Shown piece after piece: positions 36,373 to 46,001 of a stretch of 64,000 bases of DNA (the stretch's first letter is position 1; each line of letters opens with the position of its first letter). Source of the stretch: Ramlibacter sp. GTDB lineage: Bacteria; Pseudomonadota; Gammaproteobacteria; Burkholderiales; Burkholderiaceae_C. A program made the translations under genes and the position numbers. Below the pieces are notes generated by a model that was not told the origin of the DNA, did no database searches, and worked only from the letters and a program-made list of their open reading frames with translations. Where the stretch lies: NCBI GenBank assembly GCA_019635415.1, contig JAHBZN010000002.1:1-64000 (forward strand), in the 5' to 3' direction.

Positions 36373-37438
36373 AAAAGCGGTAGACGCCGTCGGCGCCGAG
36401 GACCCGGCGCAACTGCCCGTCAAACCACAGCCGGTGCAGGTGCGCGACCGATTCGCCCATGGCAAAGGTGGTCTGGTGCAGGTCCAGCGGCCGCTTGAAC
36501 ATGATGGGCAGGATGTCCGCCGCCGTCTGCGGCGCCGTGGTGCAGGCCTGCATCACCTCGGCCAGCCGGTCGCGGTGGTGGTCGTGCAGCTGCTGGATGC
36601 GCGTGTGCAGGCCCCTGAACGGCTTGCCGTGCGAGGGCAGCGTCAGCGTGTCCTCGGGCAGCGCACGGAACTTGTCGACCGAGTCCAGAAAGGCCGTGAG
36701 CGCATTCGATTCGGGCTCCATGTCGTAGACGCTCACGTTGGTCGAGATGCGCGGCAGCATCATGTCGCCGCCGATCAGCACGCGTAGCGCGCCGCAATAC
36801 AGCGCGATGTGCTCCGGCGCGTGGCCGTAGCCGCTGATGCAGGTCCACTCGCGGCCACCGATGCGCACGGCCTGGCCGTCCTGCAGCCGGTGGAAGCTGC
36901 GGGGCACCGCGGGCACCATGTTGGGGTAGTAGCTGGTGCGGGCCCGGATTTTCTCGATCGAGTCGGGGTCGCTCAGGCCGTGGCTGGCGAAGAAGCGGGC
37001 GGCGGCGTCGCCGCCAAAGCCGGTGGTGCTCTGCGAGGCCAGCCTTGCCGCGTTGTAGTCGGTGGCGCTGATCCACAGCGGGGCGTTCCAGCGCTCGCAC
37101 AGCCAGTGCGCCAGCCCGATGTGGTCCGGGTGCATGTGCGTGACCACCACGCGCAGGATCGGCAGGCCCTCGAGCTGGGTCGCGAAGATCTCTTCCCACT
37201 GCGCCTTGGCCTCGTCGCGCGTGATGCAGCAGTCCACCACCGTCCAGCCCTGCACCGTGGCGCCGCTGCCGTCCGGGGCGTCCAGCTCGTCGCGCAGCAG
37301 CCAGAGATTGATGTGGTCCAGTGCAAAGGGCAGCGCCATGCGGATCCACTTGACGCCGGGGGCCACCTCCATCACGGCGCCGCTGGCGGGCATCTGGTCC
37401 CCGAAAGGGTAGTCAAGCTGGGCTTCAAGTGCATTCAT
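36341..37438 (-). CDS. MBL-fold metallo-hydrolase (thioesterase-like)
   Basis: A 365-residue metallo-beta-lactamase-fold enzyme. The zinc motif THMHPDHIGLAH lies near residues 99-110, a further His in SGYGHAPEHIALY, Asp in LIGGDMMLPRI, and His in LPSHGKPF, with a C-terminal helical extension near RPLDLHQTTFAMGES. This layout matches bacterial MBL proteins found near acyl-CoA genes, so a CoA-thioester or lactone substrate is plausible. The start at 37438 fits; an in-frame ATG at 37477 would run through the operator. It is divergent from the MerR gene and probably under its control. Confidence 0.86.
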   Translation of the reverse strand: MNALEAQLDYPFGDQMPASGAVMEVAPGVKWIRMALPFALDHINLWLLRDELDAPDGSGATVQGWTVVDCCITRDEAKAQWEEIFATQLEGLPILRVVVTHMHPDHIGLAHWLCERWNAPLWISATDYNAARLASQSTTGFGGDAAARFFASHGLSDPDSIEKIRARTSYYPNMVPAVPRSFHRLQDGQAVRIGGREWTCISGYGHAPEHIALYCGALRVLIGGDMMLPRISTNVSVYDMEPESNALTAFLDSVDKFRALPEDTLTLPSHGKPFRGLHTRIQQLHDHHRDRLAEVMQACTTAPQTAADILPIMFKRPLDLHQTTFAMGESVAHLHRLWFDGQLRRVLGADGVYRFSIPSAAVPRP

Positions 37439-37455
37439 GGGGTCTGGATCCGGGA

Positions 37456-37477
37456 TTGACGTTAACGTAAACGTCAT
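37456..37477. promoter_or_regulatory. MerR (LiuR-type) operator, imperfect palindrome
   Basis: TGACGTTAACGTAAACGTCA is a 20-bp palindrome with one mismatched pair. It lies 17 bases upstream of the metallo-hydrolase start in the divergent region with the MerR gene. It matches the perfect palindrome at 37955-37978 except at one base of the core. From memory, LiuR-type MerR regulators of leucine catabolism recognise ACGTNAACGT-like palindromes. Confidence 0.85.
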
Positions 37478-37549
37478 TTCTAATCGGCCCATTTTAGGCA
37501 GCCGCCGCCCGCCGGCACTGTCGCCTCGGTATTCGAGTACTTTCTGATC

Positions 37550-37948
37550 ATGGCCACCACCTACACCATCAGCGACCTGGCGAAAGAGTTCGATCTCACC
37601 ACGCGGGCCATGCGTTTCTATGAGGACATGGGGCTGCTGCAGCCCGAGCGTTCCGGGCCCGGTGGCCGCAGCCGCGTCTACAGCGCCCGCGACCGCACCC
37701 GGCTCAAGCTCACGCTGCGGGCCAAGCGCCTGGGCCTGAGCCTGACCGAGGCGCGCGAGATCATCGACATGTACGACAGCCCGCGCGACACCGGGCCGCA
37801 ACTGCGCAAGTTCCTCACGGTGCTGGCCCAGCACCGCAAGGAGCTGGAGGAGCAGATGGCCGACCTGCAGGCCAACCTTGACGAGGTCAAGGAGCACGAG
37901 AAGGAAGCCCGTGCCCTGCTGGCCAAAACGGCCAGGAATGCAAATTGA
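37550..37948 (+). CDS. liuR: MerR-family regulator of leucine/isovalerate catabolism (LiuR-like)
   Basis: A 132-residue regulator. The winged helix-turn-helix reads YTISDLAKEFDLTTRAMRFY then EDMGLLQPER in the first 40 residues, and a long dimerising coiled coil runs at about 80-125 (HRKELEEQMADLQANLDEV). There are no metal-binding cysteines. It lies between two near-identical palindromes, and the second controls the thioesterase and isovaleryl-CoA dehydrogenase genes. Context and family point to LiuR, which represses the leucine and isovalerate degradation genes. The effector is not readable from the sequence. Confidence 0.87.
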   Translation: MATTYTISDLAKEFDLTTRAMRFYEDMGLLQPERSGPGGRSRVYSARDRTRLKLTLRAKRLGLSLTEAREIIDMYDSPRDTGPQLRKFLTVLAQHRKELEEQMADLQANLDEVKEHEKEARALLAKTARNAN

Positions 37949-37954
37949 GCCATA

Positions 37955-37978
37955 ATTGACGTTTACGTAAACGTCAAT
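37955..37978. promoter_or_regulatory. MerR (LiuR-type) operator, perfect 24-bp palindrome
   Basis: ATTGACGTTTAC followed immediately by its exact reverse complement GTAAACGTCAAT. It starts six bases after the merR stop and ends 11 bases before the thioesterase ATG, so it should cover the promoter of the thioesterase-liuA unit. A perfect 24-bp palindrome is very unlikely by chance and repeats the motif at 37456-37477. Confidence 0.92.
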
Positions 37979-37989
37979 CAGGAGCCCCG

Positions 37990-38451
37990 ATGGCGCAGGT
38001 GATGTTCGAGCCCAAGGACCCGTCGTATGCCCAGCGCGTGCGCGACAGCTTTGCCCTGCAGGGGGCCATGACCACGCTGGGCGCGACCTTGGGCGCGATC
38101 GCGCCAGGCCAGGTGGAAATCGAGCTGCCCTGGGCCCCGGGGCTGACCCAGCAGCATGGTTTCCTGCATGCCGGCATGGTGGCCAGCGCACTTGATTCGG
38201 CCTGCGGCTACGCGGGCTTCACGCTCATGCCGCCCGACGCCGGGGTGCTGACCATCGAGTTCAAGATCAACCTGCTGGCGCCGGCCAAGGGCCAGCGCTT
38301 TCGCATGGTGGGCCAGGTCGTCAAGCCCGGCCGCACCGTGACCGTGACCGAAGGTCGCGCCTACGCCATCGACGGCGGCCGTGAAAAGCTCATTGCCACC
38401 ATGGGCGCCACGCTGATGACCATCACCGGGCGCGACGACGTCAAGAATTAA
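37990..38451 (+). CDS. PaaI-type hotdog-fold thioesterase
   Basis: A 153-residue hotdog-fold protein that should hydrolyse acyl-CoA or aryl-CoA thioesters. The characteristic helix-loop is [20 protein letters not shown] near residues 52-71, where His-Gly and the later Asp contribute to catalysis. [14 protein letters not shown] follows near 95-108. It is the first gene after the perfect operator palindrome and is followed after 10 bases by liuA. A role in recycling CoA during branched-chain acyl-CoA breakdown is inferred. Confidence 0.87.
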   Translation: MAQVMFEPKDPSYAQRVRDSFALQGAMTTLGATLGAIAPGQVEIELPWAPGLTQQHGFLHAGMVASALDSACGYAGFTLMPPDAGVLTIEFKINLLAPAKGQRFRMVGQVVKPGRTVTVTEGRAYAIDGGREKLIATMGATLMTITGRDDVKN

Positions 38452-38461
38452 GGAGACCCCC

Positions 38462-39643
38462 ATGACCCACCTTCCAGGACTCAACTTCCAGCTCGGCGAG
38501 GACATCGACGCCCTGCGCGACACGGTGCGCGAATTTGCCCAGGCCGAGATCGCGCCACGTGCCGCGGAGATCGACCGCAGCGACCAGTTCCCCATGGACC
38601 TGTGGCCCAAGATGGGCAGCCTGGGCGTGCTGGGCATCACGGTGGGCGAGGAATATGGCGGCGCCAACATGGGCTACCTGGCCCACATGATCGCCATGGA
38701 GGAAATCTCGCGCGCTTCCGCCAGCGTGGGCCTGAGCTACGGCGCGCACAGCAACCTGTGCGTGAACCAGATCAAGCGCAACGGCAACGACGCCCAGCGT
38801 GCCAAGTACCTGCCCAAGCTGATCAGCGGCGAGCACGTGGGCGCGCTGGCCATGAGCGAGCCCGGTGCCGGCTCCGACGTCATCAGCATGAAGCTCAAGG
38901 CCGAAGACAAGGGAGGCTTCTACCTGCTCAACGGCTCCAAGATGTGGATCACCAACGGCCCCGATGCCGACACGCTGGTGGTCTATGCCAAGACCGAACC
39001 CGAGCTGGGCGCGCGCGGCGTCACGGCGTTCTTGATCGAAAAGGGCATGAAGGGCTTCAGCATCGCGCAGAAGCTGGACAAGCTGGGCATGCGCGGCAGC
39101 CACACGGGCGAGCTGGTGTTCCGTGACGTGGAGGTGCCGGCCGCCAACGTGCTGGGCGCGCTCAACGGCGGCGCCAAGGTGTTGATGAGCGGGCTCGACT
39201 ACGAGCGCGCCGTGCTGACCGGCGGGCCGCTGGGCATCATGCAATCGGTCATGGACAGCGTGGTCCCCTACATCCACGACCGCAAGCAGTTCGGCCAGAG
39301 CATCGGCGAGTTCCAGCTCATCCAGGGCAAGGTGGCCGACATGTACACCGTGCTGCAGGCCGGCCGTGCGTTTGCCTACACCGTGGCCAAGAACCTGGAC
39401 CTGCTGGGCGTGGAGCATGTGCGCCAGGTGCGCAAGGACTGCGCGAGCGTGATCCTGTGGTGCGCCGAAAAGGCCACCTGGATGGCGGGCGAGGGCCTGC
39501 AGATCCACGGCGGCAACGGCTACATCAACGAGTACCCGCTGGGCCGGCTCTGGCGCGATGCCAAGCTGTACGAGATTGGTGCCGGCACCAGCGAGATCCG
39601 CCGCATGCTGATTGGCCGCGAATTGTTTGCCGAGACGATGTAG
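38462..39643 (+). CDS. liuA: isovaleryl-CoA dehydrogenase
   Basis: A 393-residue FAD-dependent acyl-CoA dehydrogenase that forms 3-methylcrotonyl-CoA from isovaleryl-CoA. FAD-binding and signature segments include [13 protein letters not shown] and [12 protein letters not shown]. The base is Glu248 in [11 protein letters not shown], the position specific to isovaleryl-CoA dehydrogenases. The usual C-terminal Glu site of short-chain enzymes reads [11 protein letters not shown], with Gly in its place. This distinguishes it clearly from the two other dehydrogenases in the window. AAGGAG precedes the ATG. Confidence 0.95.
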   Translation: MTHLPGLNFQLGEDIDALRDTVREFAQAEIAPRAAEIDRSDQFPMDLWPKMGSLGVLGITVGEEYGGANMGYLAHMIAMEEISRASASVGLSYGAHSNLCVNQIKRNGNDAQRAKYLPKLISGEHVGALAMSEPGAGSDVISMKLKAEDKGGFYLLNGSKMWITNGPDADTLVVYAKTEPELGARGVTAFLIEKGMKGFSIAQKLDKLGMRGSHTGELVFRDVEVPAANVLGALNGGAKVLMSGLDYERAVLTGGPLGIMQSVMDSVVPYIHDRKQFGQSIGEFQLIQGKVADMYTVLQAGRAFAYTVAKNLDLLGVEHVRQVRKDCASVILWCAEKATWMAGEGLQIHGGNGYINEYPLGRLWRDAKLYEIGAGTSEIRRMLIGRELFAETM

Positions 39644-39673
39644 TGTTTTGCAGGGCAGGCGAAAATACGACTT

Positions 39674-40342
39674 ATGACCTCACGCACCGGACCCTCCATT
39701 CAGGACCTCTTCTCCCATAACCGCGCCTGGGCCGCGGAAATGGAACGCACGCGCCCCGGCTTCTTCAGCAGCCTGGTCAAGCAGCAGACGCCCAAGTACA
39801 TGTGGATCGGCTGCTCCGACAGCCGCGTGCCGGCCAACCAGATCGCCGGGCTGGACCCGGGCGAGGTGTTCGTGCACCGCAACGTAGCCAACGTGGTCGT
39901 GCACTCCGACCTCAACGCGCTGTCGGCCATCCAGTTCGCCGTGGACATGCTCAAGGTCGAGGACATCATGGTCGTGGGCCACTACGGCTGTGGCGGCGTG
40001 CTGGCCGCGCTCAACAACACCCGCGTGGGGCTGGCCGACAACTGGATCCGCCACATCCAGGACGTGCGTGACCGCCATCGCGGCCTGCTGGACAACTGCC
40101 GCCCCGACCAGCGCGGAGACGCCCTGGTGGACTTGAACGTCATCGAACAGGTGGTCAACGTCTGTGTCAGCACCGTCATGACCGATGCCTGGGCCAAGGG
40201 CCAGCAGGTGCGTGTGCATGGCTGGGCGTTCGGCGTGCACGACGGTCTGCTGCAGGATCTGAACATGACGGTGTCCGGCACCGAATCGATCGAGTCGGTG
40301 CACCGCTCGGCCGTTGCAGCGGTGGTGGCTGCGCGTAGCTGA
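39674..40342 (+). CDS. can: beta-class carbonic anhydrase
   Basis: A 222-residue zinc enzyme interconverting CO2 and bicarbonate. The zinc ligands are Cys of [15 protein letters not shown] (with the catalytic Asp-Arg pair), and His and Cys of [10 protein letters not shown]. Its place between isovaleryl-CoA dehydrogenase and aceK suggests supply of bicarbonate for methylcrotonyl-CoA carboxylase, which uses it in the next leucine-degradation step; that link is inference. It starts 30 bases after liuA. Confidence 0.95.
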   Translation: MTSRTGPSIQDLFSHNRAWAAEMERTRPGFFSSLVKQQTPKYMWIGCSDSRVPANQIAGLDPGEVFVHRNVANVVVHSDLNALSAIQFAVDMLKVEDIMVVGHYGCGGVLAALNNTRVGLADNWIRHIQDVRDRHRGLLDNCRPDQRGDALVDLNVIEQVVNVCVSTVMTDAWAKGQQVRVHGWAFGVHDGLLQDLNMTVSGTESIESVHRSAVAAVVAARS

Positions 40343-40350
40343 GGCGCAAC

Positions 40351-42171
40351 ATGTTCCCCCAGCACCTGGACTCGCCGCAGGCCTACAGCATCGCCAAGGC
40401 GATGATGGACGGCTTCAATCGTCACTACCAGCTGTTTCGCACCGAATCGGCGCGGGCCAAGCACCGCTTCGAGACCGCCGACTGGCATGGCCAGCAGCGG
40501 GCGCAGCGCGAGCGCATCGAGTTCTACGGCCTGCGGGTCAAGGAATGCGTGAGCCGGCTCGAAAAGGAGTTCAAGGCCGGCAGCCAGCCCATGGAAGTCT
40601 GGCAGCAGGCCAAGCTGCATTACATCGGGCTGCTGGTGGACCACCACCAGCCCGAGCTGGCCGAGACCTTCTTCAACTCGGTCACCACCAAGATCCTGCA
40701 CCGCACGCACTTCCAGAACGACTTCATCTTCGTGCGGCCGGCCGTCAGCACCGAATACATCGAGAACGACGAGCCCGCGGCCCGGCCCACCTACCGCGCC
40801 TACTACCCGACGCGCGAGAACCTGCACGACACCATCATCCGGGTGATCGACAACTTCCAGCTGCGCCGCGAGTTCTGCGACCTGCCGCGGGACACCCGCT
40901 TCGTTCTCGACGCCTTCAATGCCCGGCTGGGCGAGGCCAAGCTGCGCGCCAACTTCCAGATCCAGGTGCTGACCAGCCTGTTCTACCGCAACAAGGGCGC
41001 CTATGTGGTGGGCAAGATCATCAACGGCTTCAACGAAGTGCCGTTCGCGCTGCCGATCCTGCATGGCGCCGACGGCAAGCTGCTGATCGACGCGGCGCTG
41101 TTCGGCGAGGACGAGCTGCTCGCGCTGTTCAGTTTTGCGCGGGCCTACTTCATGGTCGACATGGAGGTGCCCAGTGCCTACGTGCAGTTCCTGCGGTCGC
41201 TGATGCCGCGCAAGCCGCGCAACGAGATCTACAACGCGCTGGGCCTGGCCAAGCAGGGCAAGACGCTGTTCTACCGCGACTTCCTGTACCACCTGAAGCA
41301 TTCGAGCGACAAGTTCCGCATCGCGCCCGGCATCAAGGGCATGGTGATGCTGGTGTTCGACCTGCCGTCGTTCCCCTATGTGTTCAAGCTCATCAAGGAC
41401 TTCTACCCGCCGCAGAAGGACACCACGCGCGAGCAGATCCAGGGCAAGTACCTGCTGGTCAAGCAGCACGACCGCGTCGGCCGCATGGCCGACACGCTGG
41501 AGTATTCGGAGGTGGCCTTCCCGCGCGCGCGTTTCGACGAGGCCCTGATCGACGAGATCCGCCAGTTCGCGCCCAGCCAGCTCGAGATTTCCGACCGCGA
41601 CGGCGATGGCGAGGAGGAGGTCATCCTCAAGCATGTCTACATCGAGCGGCGCATGATCCCGCTGAACATCTACCTGCAGGAAGCCTTCGACGCGCTGGGT
41701 AGCGGCAGCGACGATGACAAGGCCCAGGCCCAGATCGAGCGCGCCGTGATCGAGTACGGCAACGCCATCAAGGACCTGGTGGCCGCCAACATCTTTCCGG
41801 GCGACATGCTGTGGAAGAACTTCGGCGTCACGCGCAACGCCAAGGTCGTGTTCTACGACTACGACGAGATCGAGTACATCACCGACTGCAACTTCCGCAA
41901 GGTGCCCGCGCCGCGCAACGAAGAAGACGAGATGAGCGGCGAGATCTGGTACAGCGTCGGCCCGCGCGACGTGTTCCCCGAAACCTTTGGCCCCTTCCTG
42001 CTGGGCAACGACCGGGTGCGCGGCGTGTTCATGAAGCACCATGCCGACCTGCTCGACGCCGCGTTCTGGCAGGGCCACAAGGAGCGCATCGCCGCGGGCC
42101 ATGTGCACGATGTCTTCCCCTACGACCCGCAGAAGCGGTTCCCCTCCCGGCCGGCGCCGGCCCAGGCCTGA
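40351..42171 (+). CDS. aceK: isocitrate dehydrogenase kinase/phosphatase
   Basis: A 606-residue bifunctional enzyme that phosphorylates and dephosphorylates isocitrate dehydrogenase and so opens the glyoxylate bypass during growth on acetyl-CoA-yielding substrates. The family N-terminus [16 protein letters not shown] and the kinase region with [20 protein letters not shown] (ATP loop), [15 protein letters not shown] and [11 protein letters not shown] are all present. Length is typical. It starts nine bases after can. Its place in a leucine/acetyl-CoA operon makes metabolic sense, since leucine carbon enters as acetyl-CoA. Confidence 0.97.
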   Translation: MFPQHLDSPQAYSIAKAMMDGFNRHYQLFRTESARAKHRFETADWHGQQRAQRERIEFYGLRVKECVSRLEKEFKAGSQPMEVWQQAKLHYIGLLVDHHQPELAETFFNSVTTKILHRTHFQNDFIFVRPAVSTEYIENDEPAARPTYRAYYPTRENLHDTIIRVIDNFQLRREFCDLPRDTRFVLDAFNARLGEAKLRANFQIQVLTSLFYRNKGAYVVGKIINGFNEVPFALPILHGADGKLLIDAALFGEDELLALFSFARAYFMVDMEVPSAYVQFLRSLMPRKPRNEIYNALGLAKQGKTLFYRDFLYHLKHSSDKFRIAPGIKGMVMLVFDLPSFPYVFKLIKDFYPPQKDTTREQIQGKYLLVKQHDRVGRMADTLEYSEVAFPRARFDEALIDEIRQFAPSQLEISDRDGDGEEEVILKHVYIERRMIPLNIYLQEAFDALGSGSDDDKAQAQIERAVIEYGNAIKDLVAANIFPGDMLWKNFGVTRNAKVVFYDYDEIEYITDCNFRKVPAPRNEEDEMSGEIWYSVGPRDVFPETFGPFLLGNDRVRGVFMKHHADLLDAAFWQGHKERIAAGHVHDVFPYDPQKRFPSRPAPAQA

Positions 42172-42207
42172 CGCCGTTTGTCTTTCCCTTCATTCAGGAG
42201 TACCACC

Positions 42208-43389
42208 ATGTCAGATTCCATCGTCATCGTCGGCGCGGCGCGCACGCCCATGGGCGGCTTCCAGGGCGACTTCAGCCCGCTGGCAGCCCATGATCTCGGC
42301 GGCGCCGCCATCAAGGCGGCCATGGAACGTTCGGGCGTGTCGCCCGAGCTGGTCACCGAAGTGCTGTTCGGCAACTGCCTGATGGCGGGTCAGGGCCAGG
42401 CGCCAGCGCGCCAGGCGGCGTTCAAGGGCGGCCTGCCCAAGAGCGCGGGCGCGGTCACGCTCAGCAAGATGTGCGGCTCGGGCATGAAGGCCGCGATGTT
42501 CGCGCACGACATGCTGCTGGCCGGCAGCCATGACGTGATGGTGGCTGGCGGCATGGAGAGCATGACCAACGCGCCCTACCTCATGCTCAAGGGCCGTGGC
42601 GGCTACCGCATGGGCCACGACCGCATCTTCGACCACATGATGCTCGACGGCCTGGAGGACGCCTACGAGGCTGGCCGCTCGATGGGCACCTTCGGCGAGG
42701 AATGCGCGGCCAAGTACAGCTTCAGCCGCGAAGCCCAGGATGCCTTTGCCACGGCCAGCGTGCAGCGCGCCAAGGCCGCTACCGAATCCGGCGCCTTCAA
42801 GGCCGAGATCACGCCCGTCACGGTCAAGAGCCGCGCCGGCGAGAGCGTGATCTCCGTCGACGAGGGGCCGGGCAAGGTCAAGCTCGACAAGATCCCCACG
42901 CTCAAGCCCGCGTTCAAGAAGGACGGCACCATCACCGCGGCCAGCAGCTCCAGCATCAACGACGGCGCCGCGGCGCTGGTCATGATGCGCGAGTCCACGG
43001 CCCGGAAGATCGGCGCGAAGCCGCTGGCGCGCATCGTGGCCCACGCCATGCATGCACAGGAGCCCAACTGGTTCACCACCGCGCCCGTGGGCGCCACGCA
43101 GAAAGCGCTGGCCAAGGCCAGCTGGAGCGTCAAGGACGTGGACCTGTGGGAAGTGAACGAGGCCTTTGCCGTGGTGCCCATGGCGCTCATGGAGGAGCTC
43201 AAGGTGGGCCATGACATCGTCAACGTCAACGGCGGCGCGTGTGCGCTCGGCCACCCCATTGGCGCCAGCGGCGCGCGCATCATGGTCACGCTGATCCATG
43301 CGCTGCAGGCCCGTGGCAAGAAGCGCGGCCTGGCCACGCTGTGCATCGGCGGCGGCGAAGGCACGGCCGTGGCACTCGAATTGCTATAA
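42208..43389 (+). CDS. atoB: acetyl-CoA acetyltransferase (thiolase)
   Basis: A 393-residue degradative or biosynthetic thiolase acting on acetoacetyl-CoA. The nucleophilic Cys89 lies in LSKMCGSGMKAAM, the His in GGACALGHPIGASGAR, and the second Cys region in TLCIGGGEGTAVA (Gly-Gly-Gly loop). CAGGAG lies seven bases before the ATG at 42208. The stop TAA falls inside dispersed repeat copy B, so the last codons and the stop were supplied by, or overwritten by, the repeat. In context it completes leucine breakdown by cleaving acetoacetyl-CoA. Confidence 0.94.
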   Translation: MSDSIVIVGAARTPMGGFQGDFSPLAAHDLGGAAIKAAMERSGVSPELVTEVLFGNCLMAGQGQAPARQAAFKGGLPKSAGAVTLSKMCGSGMKAAMFAHDMLLAGSHDVMVAGGMESMTNAPYLMLKGRGGYRMGHDRIFDHMMLDGLEDAYEAGRSMGTFGEECAAKYSFSREAQDAFATASVQRAKAATESGAFKAEITPVTVKSRAGESVISVDEGPGKVKLDKIPTLKPAFKKDGTITAASSSSINDGAAALVMMRESTARKIGAKPLARIVAHAMHAQEPNWFTTAPVGATQKALAKASWSVKDVDLWEVNEAFAVVPMALMEELKVGHDIVNVNGGACALGHPIGASGARIMVTLIHALQARGKKRGLATLCIGGGEGTAVALELL

Positions 43390-43438
43390 ATTTCGTAGCT
43401 GATGGTGGCCGTCCCGCAAGGGCTACGGCCATTTTTTA
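43381..43438 (+). repeat. dispersed ~58-bp repeat, copy B (thiolase 3' end and spacer)
   Basis: It begins TTGCTATAAATTTCGTAGCT and ends AAGGGCTACGGCCATTTTTT, aligning without gaps to copies A, C and D. It covers the thiolase stop codon (TAA at 43387-43389) and most of the 70-base gap before the next gene. The inverted GGCCGT...ACGGCC pair with a T-run could form a terminator-like hairpin. Confidence 0.85.
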
Positions 43439-43459
43439 TCCTCAAACCAGGCGCCTGCC

Positions 43460-44587
43460 ATGCTGTTGACCCCAGACCAGGAAATGATCCGCGACGCGGT
43501 GCGCGAATTCGCCAAGGCCGAACTCTGGCCGCACGCCCCGCAATGGGACCGGGAGCACCATTTCCCGGTGCAGGCGCACCAGGGCCTGGCCGCGCTGGGG
43601 GCCTACGGCATCTGCGTGCCCGAGGAGCTGGGCGGCGCGGGGCTGGACTACACCTCGCTGGCCCTGGTGCTCGAGGAGATCGCCGCGGGCGATGGCGGCA
43701 CCAGCACCGCCATCAGCGTCACCAATTGCCCGGTCAATGCCATCCTCATGCGCTACGGCAATGCGGCCCAGCAGAAGCAGTGGCTCACGCGGCTCGCGCA
43801 GGGCGAGCTGCTGGGGGTGTTCTGCCTGACCGAGCCGCACGTGGGCAGCGATGCCTCGGCCCTGCGCACCACCGCGGTCAAGGACGGCGACGGCTATGTG
43901 ATCAACGGCGTCAAGCAGTTCATCACCAGCGGCAAGAACGGCCACCTGGCGGTGGTCATTGCCGTGACCGACAAGGGCGCGGGCAAGAAGGGCATGAGCG
44001 CCTTCCTCGTGCCCACCGACACGCCGGGCTATGTGGTGGCTAGGCTGGAGGACAAGCTGGGCCAGCGCAGCAGCGACACCGCCCAGATCAATTTCGACAA
44101 CTGCCGCATTCCCGCGGACCACCTGATCGGCGCCGAAGGCGAGGGCTACCGCATCGCGCTCAGCGCGCTCGAGGGCGGGCGCATCGGCATCGCCGCGCAG
44201 AGCGTGGGCATGGCACGCAGCGCGTTCGAGGTGGCGCTGGACTACGCCAGGCAGCGCGAGAGCTTTGGCCAGCCGATCTTCAACCATCAGGCCGTGGGCT
44301 TCCGGCTGGCCGATTGCGCCACGCAGCTCGAAGCGGCGCGCCAGCTCATCTGGCACGCCGCGAGCCTGCGCGATGCGGGCTTGCCGTGCCTGAAGGAGGC
44401 CGCCATGGCCAAGCTGTTCGCCAGCGAGATGGCCGAGCGCGTCTGCACCGCGGCCCTGCAGACGCTCGGCGGCTACGGCTATGTGAACGACTTTCCGGTG
44501 GAGCGCATCTACCGAGACGTGCGGGTCTGCCAGATCTACGAGGGCACGTCGGATGTCCAGAAGATCATCATCCAGCGATCGTTATGA
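43460..44587 (+). CDS. acyl-CoA dehydrogenase (short/branched-chain type)
   Basis: A 375-residue FAD enzyme of the short-chain acyl-CoA dehydrogenase type. FCLTEPHVGSDASAL and KQFITSGKNGHLAVV bind FAD and substrate. The catalytic Glu lies at the C-terminus in CQIYEGTSDVQKIII, as in butyryl- and 2-methylbutyryl-CoA enzymes and unlike liuA. It could serve isobutyryl- or 2-methylbutyryl-CoA from valine or isoleucine; the substrate is not proven. It follows the thiolase and repeat copy B and precedes trkA after 12 bases. Confidence 0.9.
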   Translation: MLLTPDQEMIRDAVREFAKAELWPHAPQWDREHHFPVQAHQGLAALGAYGICVPEELGGAGLDYTSLALVLEEIAAGDGGTSTAISVTNCPVNAILMRYGNAAQQKQWLTRLAQGELLGVFCLTEPHVGSDASALRTTAVKDGDGYVINGVKQFITSGKNGHLAVVIAVTDKGAGKKGMSAFLVPTDTPGYVVARLEDKLGQRSSDTAQINFDNCRIPADHLIGAEGEGYRIALSALEGGRIGIAAQSVGMARSAFEVALDYARQRESFGQPIFNHQAVGFRLADCATQLEAARQLIWHAASLRDAGLPCLKEAAMAKLFASEMAERVCTAALQTLGGYGYVNDFPVERIYRDVRVCQIYEGTSDVQKIIIQRSL

Positions 44588-44599
44588 TGCCCCCACATC

Positions 44600-45988
44600 A
44601 TGCGAATCATCATCCTGGGAGCCGGCCGGGTCGGCGAGAGCGTCGCTGAAAGCCTGGTTTCCGAGCAAAACGACATCACGGTGATCGACCCGGAGGCCGA
44701 GCGTCTGCGGGATCTCGAGGACCGGCTCGACCTGCGGGGCGTGCAGGGCCAGGGCACGCTGCCGTCGGTCCTGAAGCGCGCCGGCGCGGACGACGCCGAC
44801 ATGCTGATCGCCTGCGCCGCGCTCGACGAGACCAATCTCGTGGCCTGCAAGATCGCGCACGACCAGTTCAACATTGCCACCACCATCGCCCGGCTGCGTT
44901 CGCCCGAATTCCCCGAGGGCGGCGACCTGCTGTGCAAGACCGGCTTCTCGGTCGACCACGTGATCTGCCCCGAGGAGTCGGTGGTGCGCTACATCCAGCA
45001 GCTCATCGACTACCCCGAGGCGCTGCAGGTGCTGGAGTTCTCGCAGGGCCGGGCCCATCTGGTGGCGGTGCGCGCCGTGGCGGGCAGCCCGCTGGTCAAC
45101 CACCGCATCGGTGAAATGGCCGAGCGCCTGCCGGCCGCCGAGATGCGCGTGGTGGCGATCTACCGCAATGAGCAAGAGGTGGCCTGCGGCCCGCAGACCC
45201 AGGTGCTGCCGGGCGACGAGGTGTTCGTGCTCGCCGACAAACAGCGCATCCGTGCGGCGCTGGTGGCCATCCACAACCGGGAGAAGCCGGTGCAGCGCGT
45301 GATGATCGCCGGCGGCGGCAAGGTCGGCCTGCGGCTCGCGCAACGCCTGGCCCGGCAGTGCCAGGTCAAGATCATCGAGCGAGACCGCCAGCGCTGCGAG
45401 ACGCTGGCCGCCGAGCTGCCCTCGGACGTGCTGGTGCTGCACGGCGACTGTGCCGACCACGACCTGCTGACCGAGGAGAACGTGGGCGGGCTCGACCTGT
45501 TCCTTTCGTTGACCAGCGATGACGAGGACAACATTCTTTCCGCCATGCTGGCCAAGCGGCTGGGCGCCACGCGCGTGCTGGCGCTGATCAACCGCCGCGC
45601 CTACGCCGAGCTGATCCAGGGCAGCACCATCGACATCGCGGTCTCGCCGTCGCAGACCGTCATTGGCGAGCTGCTGGCCCATGTGCGCCGGGGCGACGTG
45701 GCCGCCGTGCACAGCCTGCGCCGTGGCGACGCCGAGGCGCTGGAGGGCGTGGCGCGCGGGGATGCCAGCACCTCCCGGCTGGTCGGCCGGCGCCTGGCCG
45801 ACATCGCGCTGCCGGCCGGGGCCCGCATTGCCGCGCTGGTGCGCGGCGCAGGCCGTGAGTGCCAGGTGCTGATGCCGCACCGCGATCTGGTGATCGAGGC
45901 CGACGACCACGTGATCGTCTTCCTGCCGCACAAGCGCATGGTGCGCGACGTCGAGCGCCTGTTCCAGGTCAGCGCGACCTTCTTCTGA
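44600..45988 (+). CDS. trkA: Trk potassium uptake regulator TrkA
   Basis: A 462-residue peripheral membrane protein that gates the TrkH potassium channel. It has two NAD-binding RCK domains, visible as IIILGAGRVGESVAESL at the N-terminus and VMIAGGGKVGLRLAQRL near residue 235, each followed by a TrkA_C domain. The length and duplicated architecture match TrkA. trkH follows after 13 bases in the same direction, so the two form the potassium-uptake operon. Confidence 0.96.
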   Translation: MRIIILGAGRVGESVAESLVSEQNDITVIDPEAERLRDLEDRLDLRGVQGQGTLPSVLKRAGADDADMLIACAALDETNLVACKIAHDQFNIATTIARLRSPEFPEGGDLLCKTGFSVDHVICPEESVVRYIQQLIDYPEALQVLEFSQGRAHLVAVRAVAGSPLVNHRIGEMAERLPAAEMRVVAIYRNEQEVACGPQTQVLPGDEVFVLADKQRIRAALVAIHNREKPVQRVMIAGGGKVGLRLAQRLARQCQVKIIERDRQRCETLAAELPSDVLVLHGDCADHDLLTEENVGGLDLFLSLTSDDEDNILSAMLAKRLGATRVLALINRRAYAELIQGSTIDIAVSPSQTVIGELLAHVRRGDVAAVHSLRRGDAEALEGVARGDASTSRLVGRRLADIALPAGARIAALVRGAGRECQVLMPHRDLVIEADDHVIVFLPHKRMVRDVERLFQVSATFF

Positions 45989-46001
45989 GCTGGCGCGGAC
46001 C

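Noticed and set aside
36341..38191. A 616-codon extension of the metallo-hydrolase reading through the MerR gene.
   Set aside because: The extra 251 residues are antisense to merR and cross both operators. The family N-terminus fits the ATG at 37438.
39982..42108. A 708-codon minus-strand frame opposite aceK, and a 462-codon plus-strand frame in another phase.
   Set aside because: aceK is full length and unmistakable. The others have biased composition and no homology that I recognise.
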